Shown piece after piece: positions 20,835 through 32,113 of a DNA stretch of 64,000 bases. The notes beneath the pieces are model-generated. The model made no database searches and had not been told where the DNA came from. It saw only the letters and a program-made list of their open reading frames with translations. Where the stretch lies: assembly GCF_003144195.1 (NCBI RefSeq), contig NW_020290023.1, positions 62,001-126,000 of the forward strand, written 5' to 3'. This DNA is from Ceraceosorus guamensis (lineage: Eukaryota; Basidiomycota; Exobasidiomycetes; Ceraceosorales; Ceraceosoraceae). A program made the position numbers and the translations under genes. Each line of letters starts with the position of its first letter. Position 1 is the first letter of the stretch.

Positions 20835-21805
20835 GCCCCGCTTTTCGTTTCCGCTCGAGGTTGTCCTGGTCTGTGCGGAGACGAGCATCAGTGGAGGGAT
20901 TGGCAGAGAATGTTCAGGAGAGGGAAGGGGGAAATCCATCATTTGTCCAGTTTTCCATCCCCTTTTTTTTGCTCCTTGATCCATTCTCATGTAGCTAGCT
21001 GCAGCACGATGAGATCATCAGAATGAACGCTCGACTTGAACATCAAATCATTGTCCGCTCGTCGCCCTACCGAGGCACCCATCACCCGTGCCTCGGTTGA
21101 TGAACGGGTTACATTGGCCGGCAGTCTGAATCATCGTATGTGTTCCCACAATCCAGCTTGGCCCGCACTTTAAATGCTGTCACACACGTGTTCTCAGTCA
21201 CTGAAGGCGTCCGCGCAGGCGCGCAGAAAGGGCTAGATATCTACAAGTGGATCCTTGGGGCGGATACGTATCGCACAAGGGCGACTGCAGTCATGTGCGT
21301 GCAGGTACAGATGGATAAAAATCTGTTGCATTTGACATAGACGACGGGAAGATTCGTGACCCCATGAAGAAGAGCGTACCGACGGAGCGACGTAGAGAGG
21401 CGCTTTCGCCACCGAGACAGGTAGGGTTTGTAAAGAAAGAACAAAGTTAGGAGCCGAAGGGGATTGGGGACAAGCACAGTGAAATGAATGTATATCAAAT
21501 CTTTGACGCGCCAGTGAAGAAGGGAGCCGCATAAAAGCTGAGCAGAGTGAGGGAGACAAAAGAACTTTTTGCAACGAGGCCCGAGAAGATGATGTAAGCG
21601 TTGAGGGAGGCAAGACTCTGCGGACACGCCACGGAGGGCATGGAAATTGTAAATCTTGGCAAGGTGAAAGAAGATCAGAGACGAGTTTCATGACGATGAG
21701 AAAAGGGTGGGCCACATTCCTGGAGATGGGGCATAGAAGATCTTTAGACCAGTCGAGGAAAGACGCAAACTTCGTGTAGAGACGAGCTGCAGAGAGCTGT
21801 AGGTA
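20835..21805. other. convergent 3' intergenic region
   Basis: 971 bp between the 3' ends of SWP1 (+) and the LIM-RhoGAP gene (-). Apart from a perfect 10-bp hairpin at 21068-21096, listed separately, only short overlapping frames are present. Confidence 0.6.
21068..21096. repeat. perfect inverted repeat (10-bp stem, 9-base loop)
   Basis: ACCGAGGCAC at 21068-21077 pairs perfectly with GTGCCTCGGT at 21087-21096 around the loop CCATCACCC. The stem is GC-rich and lies between two convergent genes, so it could form in either 3' untranslated region. Function unknown; a chance match of this length is possible in a 64-kb window, though a perfect 10-bp stem with so short a loop is uncommon. Confidence 0.6.
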
Positions 21806-24800
21806 TCAATTCGACCGTTGCTCCATAGGGCTTGGATGATGCGCATAGTCCGCACCGTTCGCGTCGTTCTGGCCTGGACTCGAGTAGTGAGGCGTGCCCG
21901 TGCGACTTGGCGTTTGTTGTCCGGCAAATGACGCAAAGCCTTGCTGCGAATGCTGCTGCGAAGAATTGCTAGACATGAACGAGCCATCCATCGGAGCTCC
22001 ATTCCTATCTCGGGCTGCTTGAGATGGGCTGCTATAGGGCGTCGCTCCTTGTGGCTGGCCCTGGCCCTGCCCGCCGTGCGCAGCATTCCAGGGCATAGGC
22101 TGGCGATGATGCTGATCGTCGCTGACAGGGCTTCGAGGATAGCTACCGTGTCCATTGCTTCCTTGGGACCGTCCGTAGCTTGCTCCGTACTCGGCAGGAC
22201 CCACGGCTCTCATGGACGGAGGCGCATGGAGGTGTGGCTGGTGCCGATGAGAGTCGCTATCGCCCCATCGATTCGAGCCTTGAGCTGGAACAGCGACCGG
22301 TCGAGTGTACTGCGGCGTCGATACTGTCGTCGCTCTCACCCTCTTGGCGTGCTTCTCACACTTCTTGAGAATGTCCCTCGACGTCAACTCAGCAGAGCTG
22401 TTAAGCAGGTCGCGGTCTTGGAGAGCAACATCCAGACCTGGGGGCACGAGCCAGTAGTCGTCCTGGTGCTCGAGTAGATCGAGCACAGCACGGTTGGCCA
22501 AGAACGTCTCGTCCTTGGCAGGGTCCGTTCCTTTGGAGTACAGGATATTCGGGCCCAGCACGGTTGCCAAGTTTTGCAAATCCATCTTGCTACCCGTCTC
22601 CTCATCGATGTGAGAGAAAGAAGCGACCCACTTCAAGAAGACGAACAGAACTTCCATCGTATCTCTGTGCGGCTTTGGCAGAAGCACCGTGATCAAATGC
22701 ATGATGCGGTGACGTTCCGATTCTGGCTCTAGCTTCTGAGACATGACGAATAACCTGTGAAGCTTGAAAGTCAAGAGGGGGTCGGGCAACTCGCGCAGGA
22801 ACTTCTTCAGGAGAGCTGCAAGCTGCACTGGGTTGTCGTCTGAAAGATTGACTTGGGCACTATCCCTGTCCAATGCCTCGGCACTCGTCGCCAAGCGTCG
22901 AATGTTGCCGTTCTTTCGGAAGATCCCTTCAATAGACATGTCCATCTGGCGCATCGCGGAGACGATATCATCGACGAAGGAAGGAATACGCAGCTGAGAG
23001 GCAGAAGCTCCGAGCGTAGAGTCAGCGCCACTCCGCTCGACGAGGATCTCCAGAGGAATGGCGAACACGCCCTTTTTCTTGACTTTCTTGTCATCTTTGC
23101 CTCCCTTGAAGAGCTTACCCCAGAAGGTGTTCTTGCGCATGTCAATGACGTCGACGAGATCATCCAAATTGACCAGGTCCTTCAATGCGCTTTGCTGTAG
23201 CATCATGACCGCCATGTGCTTCACGATGAACAGCTCAAGCGCAGAGAGCTCAGCAATGCTTCGAACGCCCTCAGGCAGGGCTCTCCGCTGCTCCCGCAAC
23301 TGCTCCGCCTCCAGCAACTGTGGAATGTCTGCCAAGGTGACCGCATCCAACGCGTGCGGTTCAACCTCGTCGCCAGACGGCTGACGCAGAGGTCCATCGT
23401 CTCGAATCCGCACATCGGTGTTGTGCCGAGCAAAAGCTGGCCTGATCGGTACGATTGCGCCAGGTGCGTGTGGCTGCCGGTATTGCTGTTGTGACAGGAG
23501 CTGATGTTGCTGGGCTGGCACAGGTGGCGGCTGATTTACAGGTGCGGGTGGCCGACCGCCTTGGGCTTGCCCCGCCTGCACGCCCGGTTGCCTGCTCGGC
23601 GAAGGGTCTCTCGACGAAGTACCCGGGGAAGAAGAAAGCTTCTTTTGCGGAGAAGATCTACCCGGTCCGTATTGATTTTGCTGGCCATCCCAACGTCCTG
23701 GCGAAGGGCTCCTCGGCTGCTGAAGGGACGGCCGCGACTCGGCTTGCTGTGTCGCGATCTCGGTCGGGGACGCCCTTTGCTGGATAGAACTCGTGTGCGT
23801 GTGCTGTCCTGAAGGGCTGCCAACGACAGTGGACATGTGCGGCACCTTCGCTTTCGTAGAAAGCTTGCGATCGAGCCCCATCGGTTTGACACGCTTGATA
23901 TCTTCGTCCTTGTACAGATCGTGCGCTTGCTGTGCGGCGGTCTCTGGCACAAGCTCGACCTGCTGTGAGGCAGGTGGTGAGGCAGGCACCACACCGCGCT
24001 TCTTGAGCAGCGCATACAGACGATTGAGTGCAACCCTGAGCAAGAAGGCATACTGCTCCAACCGTGTGACGGCTTCGAAACCTCGGCGAACGCTCGCGGG
24101 TGCGCAGTCTGGACAAAACGGCGAATGCAGCAAGCCGGTAGAAGAGGCCGATCCTGATGACGGCAAAGTTGCGGAGCTGCCACCAGCAGCTGCGTTCTCA
24201 AGACCTCGTCTCACAGATTCGAGCGCGAAGTGACCCAGAGGCAGCGGTTCTGGTGCGTCTGCGGCTTGTTCCGGTTCTGGCAACTTGGACCTGGACGAGG
24301 AGCCAGGCTCTCGATGCACTACTCGCCGGCAAGTCTTGCACCGCAAACAGCTCATATGCCAGCGCAAATTGATGCCCATCCGTACGCACTCTTCCTCAAC
24401 AGTCTGCGAACAAGCTACGCAAAGGTCCGTTGCGCTCTCTCCACCCTCGCTATTTGAGGCGCTAGTACTGCGGGGCAAGCTACGATATCCATACGGGCGG
24501 CCATCAACGGCAGTGTCACCGTGATCTGCGGACGAACCGTGCCCGCTTGCGCTTCGAGGCGATTTAGCGCTCTCGGACCCTGCATCGCCATTTGAGTGGC
24601 CTTCCCTTGCAAGGAAAGCGAGTTGATCCAAGAACCACGAGATGGCCTTTTTGTTATCGTACTCTCTGTCAAGCTTGAGGGCTCCAGTCAGGGCTATTCT
24701 GATTAGAATCTTCAGGTAGTGCGCCAGGCCTGTGACCAACGAAAGAAGCTCTTGCGTGATGCCCATGCGCTGCGCACCAGTCTCTTGAGTATGTGACAGC

Positions 24801-26772
24801 AGCGAGAAGAAATTGACGATCTTCTTGCACAGCATGCGTGCTTCTCTGATGTGCGATATTCCCTTTGCCCCTTCTTTGCGCGCTTCCCGCTCGAGGTCGT
24901 CGATGGCAGAGAATAGGATTTCGACGTGCAAAATGAAACGCTCTGCCATGCGCACACCCCCCAGATACTTTCCGCTGCTCACATTCCGGAGCATGTCAGA
25001 TATGCAAGCAGCCGAGCTTTCCTCGAAGGCGCTGAGCACGGTCCATATGCGATACACTTGCTCCTCCATGAGCCGCTGCTTGTGCTTGAGACTCGCTGGT
25101 GTTTCGTGCGCCTCGGTCTCCAATGCCTCTGGTGTGGGATCTGCCGAAGACGACAGCGAAGATGCAGGTGCCACTCCTGTGTTGGAGGGCTCTGGCACTC
25201 CGGGCAGAGTTGTGGGCTCGGCAGCAATTTGGGCGGAGTCTTTCGGTGTGGACCCTGTCGGGCAGAGCTTGATGTTCCAGAACTACACGTGACAGAAGTG
25301 TGGCGATTTAGCGGCAATGACATCACGACGCAAATGAGCCTCAGGCTCACCTTGTGTATCATGTAGCACTCCGGATGCCAGTGCTCATCGCGATTGTTTC
25401 GGTTGATCTCGACGAACTGCTTGAGAATGGCAGTGCGGCAACCAGTGCATCTGATGGCGAATCTGGAGGAGTAGTGAAAGTGGCAGAAGACTTGACCGTC
25501 ATGCTCGTAGTACGAGTCTTGCGGGCCAAAGACGGTTGGACAGACGGAGCAGGTGAAATGTTCGACATGAAACTTTTTGCCTGTGAGGCCGAAAGGGAGG
25601 AGCACCGGTCGTTCAGGATCATCCGTCGACATTGCAACCCTTCATCCATGCCTCTTTGTCGCTGTAGCTATTACTTACCTAATGCTGTGATGTAGCTACC
25701 TCTAAGTGCACCACTGCACTTGGCACAGATCAGGTCAAGACGCCTGAAGTAGTCCACCTCGCAAAGGGGGAACAGCTTGCCAGAAGCCTGTGTGGGGCTA
25801 GTCTTGCGTTCAAGCCCATCGCCGCTGTTACTGGAGGGAGATGACTGCCCCATTTCGTCGGTTGCTGGGAAGAACTTGGCTGCCACGACCTTGTTGCAGT
25901 CCTTCATGGCGCAGGGAACATAGAGTGCGCAGACGTGAGCAGGGCGATCTTGCCGTGGGGAAGCGGATCAGCTGTTTCTGATCTCGACTTACCCTGCAAC
26001 GGAAGCAGTCCAGGTGATACACGACTCCGAGCGCCCGAACAAACTGTCCAGTCATAGGCTTTCCGCAGGCATCGCATGTTTGATCTCTCTTGGACGAAGT
26101 GGGCCCGGATCCTCCACGATCTTTTGGAGGGCGCGTTGCTATTGTAGTTCCTGTCGAGGTCGTGCCTTGCGTGGCGGCTGAGAGGGGCGGGCCATCCCTG
26201 GTCGGCGAGCGTGGCTTGAACGCGCGAGATGGGCTTGCGGTGTCTATGCGTGGCGGGACTGGTCTCGTGCCAAGCGGCGAAGACCCGGCGCGAGGTGGGA
26301 TCGAAGGCCGTCTGAAGCCTTCGGAACCTGCACTTGCATCAAGACTTTGGCCGCTCTCCGCCACCATGCTATCTTGTCTCGCAGGATTCCGGGGCGGGGG
26401 CGCAAAAACGCTCGAGCTTGACGTAGCTGACGAGCTCATCCCGTTTAGTCTTTCGTCGTCGTACCGGGCCAGTGGAGACTTATCCAATGATGCGCCAGGT
26501 GGAGCCGATGCCGCTTGAACCATGCTCACGCTGGTAGGTCGACCGGACCCGGTCGCTGAGCCGCCGAGCGCATTTGCGATTCCTTGCGGGCCAGACATGC
26601 GCGCAATGCTGGGTGGCCTGTGAAGAGCACCCACTCCGGCAAAGTTCGCAGGAGCTGTATCGTCTGCTCGAGTGCGCGAGATGCCTGCGCCGCCACCATC
26701 TAGTATTGTGCTACCTCTACGGCTCGAACTGCCACCAGCGTTGCTAGACTGATTATAAGTGTCGGAAGACAT
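21806..26772 (-). CDS. LRG1: LIM-domain Rho GTPase-activating protein, Lrg1 type
   Basis: Exons 26772-25993, 25901-25679, 25580-25351 and 25282-21806 (introns 91, 98 and 68 nt) give 1569 residues. The first intron splits LIM1 exactly between FRCR and DCNK. LIM1 begins CDACGKP (about 233), LIM2 CAKCSGAL (about 319), and LIM3 CTGCRTAI with HWHPEC (about 379-406). A further LIM-like finger is CVACSQ...HMSCLRCKTC (about 699-729) with a distant FCPDC. The RhoGAP domain spans about 1150-1354: GVFAIPLEILVERSG, the arginine finger in GIFRKNGNIRRL (Arg about 1200), KKFLRELPDPLL and NLATVLGPNILYS. The Lrg1 branch stimulates GTP hydrolysis by Rho1 and so limits glucan synthesis and wall-integrity signalling at growth sites. 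An in-frame ATG at 26907 would add 45 residues; the ATG at 26772 was preferred by context. Confidence 0.92.
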
Positions 26773-29700
26773 CGTGATCAGCGCTAGAGACTTCGAGAGG
26801 CGGCGCAAATGAAGTCCTGAATGCGAGTCCTGCGATGCTTGGATGACTTGATCCTGCTCGCTGGCAGAATGAATTACAACCTGCCTAGGCCTTGCCCTGA
26901 GCGGCACCGGGCTTCAGCGGGTGACTTGTGACCCGGTGAGAACCCGACTCAGATGCGTGCGCGAGGTTCGCACCCTCGGCTTTGAGAGGCAGTGCGGAGC
27001 GTGCGTGAGCACAGATGACTTCGAGTATCTGCAGTGGATCGCAACCAATTGCCTGTTCTGTATTGCTGGACCAGCGTTCAGGTAGTGATTGGACGCGATG
27101 GCGGAGATTTGTCGTGCGCGCGGCCGAGGAAGCTCCAGCTCTGCTGACGCCAATGGCCACGCGGTGTAGGTAGTAGTAGTGCTAAGGTGAGACACTTTCG
27201 TGCGTCGAAGTGAGTGGTTCCCTCTATGAGATTCGGAAATCACGTTCTCGCCAAACGAGGCTTGGGAGCGAGTGTAGAAAGGGCTGAGGACGATGCTGTG
27301 CGATGTGTGTAGATTCATGTGATGACCACAGCGAAGTGGTGTTAGGGCACGCGCACGCGCACGAGAGAAGCGGGGGCAGGCAGGCGTATGCGCAGGCATC
27401 CAGCAAGCAAGCAGTGCGTCCCTGGTCAGCTCCCTGTACAGTCAGAAATTGGCCTCCGCACGATCCAGACCATCCCGGCCATCATACACAGGCGGAGTAC
27501 GCGGTCACACAAGTCACGAGTGTAGATGCGCTGACGTGGGCGGGCGGGGCTCAGCGCAGCACAATGCATGACCGGAAGTCGAAAAATCAATCGGAGCACC
27601 ATACCAGTCAGAGTGTCATAGGCGCGCCTCCGCGAAACGCCGCAGGACCATGCATCATCATGAGGTGCATCGTGTCGCGCGCGCAACTCAGTATGCACCA
27701 GCAAAGGCGCGAGAGCAGTGAAGATGATAGATCAGTGACCTAATTTGTCATGCTCGCGTGCTGTAGCAAGGCTTGCTATTTCTTGCTTCTTGCTGCTGAT
27801 TGTCCAGCACAATAATAGTAGTAGTAATAATAATCACGAATCTTTGTTTTGCAGATCTAGAACGAGATCGGGGTAACTCTCCCAAGACTCACCCAGCATG
27901 CAGCTGCATGCTGCATGAGCACTATACTACTCGATTGTGACAACTTGCTAGCTGCAGGCCGGTCAGCTCTGCTTCCGACCGTATTGACGATGTATGATTC
28001 ACAAAAAGCCGCCGCATCAGCAGGCCCTACATGATCTCTCTCATTGGTTCCGAGAAATCACCGGCGCACGACATCACAGCCCCAAGGTAGGCAATAGCTA
28101 CTGTAGATGCATGGCCCCCGACCATTGCATACAACGTAGTCTTTCAATTTCAGGTGACCTGTCAAATATAAACAGCTCAGTGAGCTCAGGCTCGAGAGAC
28201 GTGTTCGTAATAAGAGGCGGTGAGACTCCAGTCTGTCAATGCGAGGCCACAGCGGAAGTATCTCTACCGATATCCGTCTGCAGCAGCCCATCAAAGATGC
28301 GTCGACCGAAGCTGCGGCGGAGCGGCGTCCTCATGTCACATCCAGCGAGAGGCGTGAGCCAAAGGCCGACTTCGCAATTCCACACTCCTGATCGACATGA
28401 CCAACAAAAAGCCGTTTCACTTCTTTTGCAGAAGACGTTTCTGTTCAGGACATAAGGGAACGCGTGACTGCTGTGGCACAAGACGTTCATTATTCTTTCC
28501 CCTGGCTTTTGTGGGCTCACCCTAGGTGCACTGTTGAAGGTACCCACAAGCAAAGCTTTGCCCAGGTACCGTCCGGCGCCTGAAGCTCGTGGCAGTGCGA
28601 GCCCTTACTTGATGTATTTGTAGGTTTGTGGTGTATCCTGCTCTACAAGTCTCACAGCATAATTCGGACTGGCAAGGCCCTCGCGCGAGGCCAGAACTGA
28701 CTGCACTGTCACTTGCAAACACGTCCGTGCAACGCTCGCAGGAGTCTTGGGAGGGGCAAGGGAGAAACACGTCTTCGCAAGTGTGGGTGGCCAGTGCCCA
28801 CCTCTGGCCCGAAATGATGGCGGAAGAGACTTTGTTCAAAGTTGTGATTGGCCCAAATGCTTATTGGCACGAATTTGATGGCGTCAGAACGTTGCGCTGC
28901 TTCTCGACCGCGTCTTTCGAGTCACCATTAAATTTGCTGAATGGCGCGGAAGAGACGCTGCGCACCCGCTGTGCACTTTCATCACTACCATCACTGTCAC
29001 TTTGTCAAAGCTCAGGGTGGAACAAACAAGACGCTTGTTGCGTTGACCCGAACACTTCACGGCTCGCGATCAAGGACGCTGACAGACGCGAGCCACAAAA
29101 ATCTAAATCACGGAATGACGTTTGACGTTTACAATGACTGTCAGACTCGCGACTGTCGATGTGCGCCGCAAGGTTTCACAGATGTTCCTTTAGCTCGTGA
29201 ACGAGTCATCATTGTTTCCCGACACAGGACACGATCCGCCAAAAGTCATCTATTGGCGAGAAAAGCACCATAGCTCTCCCGACGAGACGACGACTGGGGT
29301 TTGTCAGTATCTGAGAAGTACCAAGACGTCCGCACAGCGAAAAGAATGTTCTCGACTAGCGATGCTTTTTCGTCCAGCCGAGACTCCGGACCTCCGTGTC
29401 ACGGCGGAGTGCGAAATCGCTGCATTCAGATCGGTCACGAGTCTGCGTTTTGATTCTCGATCTCCACCCAGGCAGCCAGCTGACTTGGCTCGGTCGGTCA
29501 AAGGAGGCGAACCAGGGCTACGCGCGAGACCCCTAATAATTCAAAATTGTGAATTTGGTTGCTTGGTATATCCATCATCATTCATCGATTCGCTTGCATG
29601 GTCTGTGGTCACCTAGCTCCCTCGTGGCCCTGCTTGCTGTCCCACCTTACTGACACACGCCTCGACAGGCTAGGCGTCGGAGCAAGGTCAGCAGTCGTGA

Positions 29701-31281
29701 AGCTCACATGACTGTGACAAGCACCACGATTAGAATAAAAAGTGTGAAGCAAGAATCTGCAGGCTTTGCGCTGGATGACGTGTCAAATTGCTTTCCCGTC
29801 GGATGTACGATGCATGCACCTCTATTCCCCGGCTCGACCTCCGCTTCTTTCGATATAGCTTCAACATCACCAATCACGAATCGTGAATTATGAAGCAAGT
29901 CTGGCTGGTGACCATATCCATCGTGTATGTTTAGGAATGAGTGATGGGCTTGGTAAAATAGGTCGCCAGCCGAATAGCGATTTGAACGTGTATGGCAACG
30001 ACCAGGTGCGGCCGGAGCCCAGGCGAAATTGCAAGGGCGCGCTGTATCAGATCTAGCCTAGACCCGCCTTTGGTTGATCGACAGTAGAGGCCGTGTATTC
30101 GGCAGGGCACGAAGGGTGTGGGAAGCTGTTGACATCCGCCACGCTTCGATGTGGTGGAGGTTCGCACTCCGCCCCAGCGGACATGGTCGGTCGGTGGGTC
30201 GGAAAAGGGGTGGGTGGATGCGAAGGAGACCGCTCCGCACGTAGCGGTAGACATCAATCAGGACTCACTCACTGTGACTGCTGGAATGGAGGCGCACGGA
30301 GAGCTCGCGTAGTGCCATGAAGAGACACTACTCTCTCATGAATCAAAATCCAAAGTGTGCATGGCCGCCAAAGCCAACAGATCTCGGCGGGCTGACAGGA
30401 CCATCGAGAGTCGGCAGACCTGCCTTGCGAGCAAGCTTGGTGCTTGTCGAGATGAAAGCGTTCAATTGAAATCGTGAATGTGAATCACGAATATTCGAGC
30501 CGTGCACCTCGGCGTCTTGGCCAACGGCAAGATCAGCCGGCCGCGCGTGTGCATTGAGTGCACCTTGTAGACGTCCACTTAGGAGCAGCAGCTGCTGCTG
30601 CTGCAACCTTCGAAATTTCACGATTTGACTTCTGCCAAAAGCTGTCGATGGTGCATCTGCGCGGGTTTCGAGATACAGAAGAGAGAGATGAGACAGACGC
30701 GCACTGCAGCAACCACTCACAACTGTGGCCATGCAGCTGCGCTTGGGACCAAAGAATTTCGTTCTGCAGATCCTTTGCCAGCATGCATGCATCTGTGGCG
30801 AGCGGCGAGCAGCGAGCGGTCTAGCTGTGCTGCTGCTTCTCATGGATTGAGCGGCTGCTGCTGCATGCATGCTGCCAAGGTCTGCGAATGCGCCTCCACG
30901 GCTCACCGTTGCATGTCGCGCATACATGCCATGCAGGTATCTGCTGCCTGCCACACATCTCCGAGGTTTGGCCAGTTCAGAGGTCAATTTCGCCAAAATC
31001 AAACTCACGACTGTCCGACAGCTACAGGTGAATCGTACACGTGTACGTGTGGCTCGGCCTGAAGACTTACAATTACCATCAAAGCAACAACCAACGTTGA
31101 TGACTTACGAGCCAAAACCACTCAACATCTCGTGATCTCGCTGACGACTCCTCGCGACTGGGTTGGAATCTCTCAAGTCTGCTAGCGTCCACACCAGCAC
31201 GTATCGCAGACGATCAGCAGTGGGAGATATCGCCTCCACCGAGAGTTCTGGGGCGTGACTTTTGACTACAAATCCACAAAT
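26773..31281. other. long gene-free stretch
   Basis: About 4.5 kb with no coding region I can support, the longest in the window. Open frames are under 170 codons, overlap on both strands and lack motifs. The sequence is locally richer in A/T than the genes and carries an ATA/GTA microsatellite at about 27811-27834, AATCACGAAT-like words (27832-27841, 29872-29889, 30470-30492), a palindromic CAG/CTG run near 30588-30600 and GCATGC repeats near 30780. The first few hundred bases should hold the LRG1 promoter. It may also hold a non-coding RNA, but nothing in the sequence shows one. Confidence 0.5.
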
Positions 31282-31915
31282 ATGTCGCACGCACGAGTGC
31301 CGACCATTGACCCGGACGGTCAGCGAGAGGGGGATGCGGGTGCCATACCGCTCTCTTCCCTGCGACCGCCACACGCGCCGGCACGTCAGCCATCCGAAGA
31401 GTCGTTCGGAGGACCACCGCCAGCTCATTACGCCCATCCGCACGGCTTCGACAATCCAAACTACTTTGAGGGCTACGATGTCGGCAATCAACCTCGGGAA
31501 GAGGATCTCGCACCCTCGGCTTCGGCTAGTGGGAGCGGAAGCAGCGCAAGTCGCCAGAATGAGAAACAAGGTTGGGGCAAATTCGATACTTATGTAGGAG
31601 GTCGCGAACATGCCCATCAGCATCCCTACAACGGTGAGTCCGAATGCTTGCGAAGCCCACAGCTGTGCAAGCGGTTACGAGATCGTGGATACGTTCTTCG
31701 AAGAGCACATTCTGGTCGCCGAGGGACAATTGTCAGGCTTTGATGAGGGCGCCCGTTCATCGCCCGGAATGCCGAGCCCTTCTTGTTCGGGCGCAGTCAT
31801 ACATGTGCAGCCAAGACTTGCCATGAACTGGAATTGCCAGAGCGAGATCAGGCCGGCCGCTCGATCAAGTCGCTGGGTGGCGGGAGGGGTCGCACGGCAG
31901 GGTAAATCTGATTGA
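31282..31915 (+). CDS. hypothetical small protein
   Basis: Best model is two exons, 31282-31633 and 31737-31915, joined by a 103-nt intron (gtgagt...gtcag), giving 176 residues. The N-terminal exon is Pro/His/Ser-rich with a Tyr/Gly motif, KQGWGKFDTYVGG, near residue 100. The splice yields HPYN|GFDEGARSSPG, which reads plausibly, while reading through gives a different, basic tail ending at 31743. A third frame over 31660-31740 (YEIVDTFFEEHILVAEG) also looks protein-like, so the 3' structure is unsettled. No domain is recognised. It ends about 200 bp before the MscS channel start on the same strand and could be separate, or an upstream exon that I cannot connect in frame. Confidence 0.4.
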
Positions 31916-32113
31916 CGTTACTCACAGTATACCTGCCTTTACCACGAGGCAATCGCAGCGGTCCCTCGTGCAAATTCGCGGTGTACATGCATCTTGCTTC
32001 TGGATTTGGCGTGCTGACCTAGTGTGACTCTCCCCATTCGTACCATCCCCTCTTCAATCCACGCTCTTGGTTCTCGCTTTCAAACGTCTCGAATACTCTT
32101 CAACTTTACCGAC

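Noticed and set aside
28628-29125. A 165-codon + frame in the gene-free island
   Set aside because: No homology recognised, no splice continuation and an equally open - strand frame in the same place.
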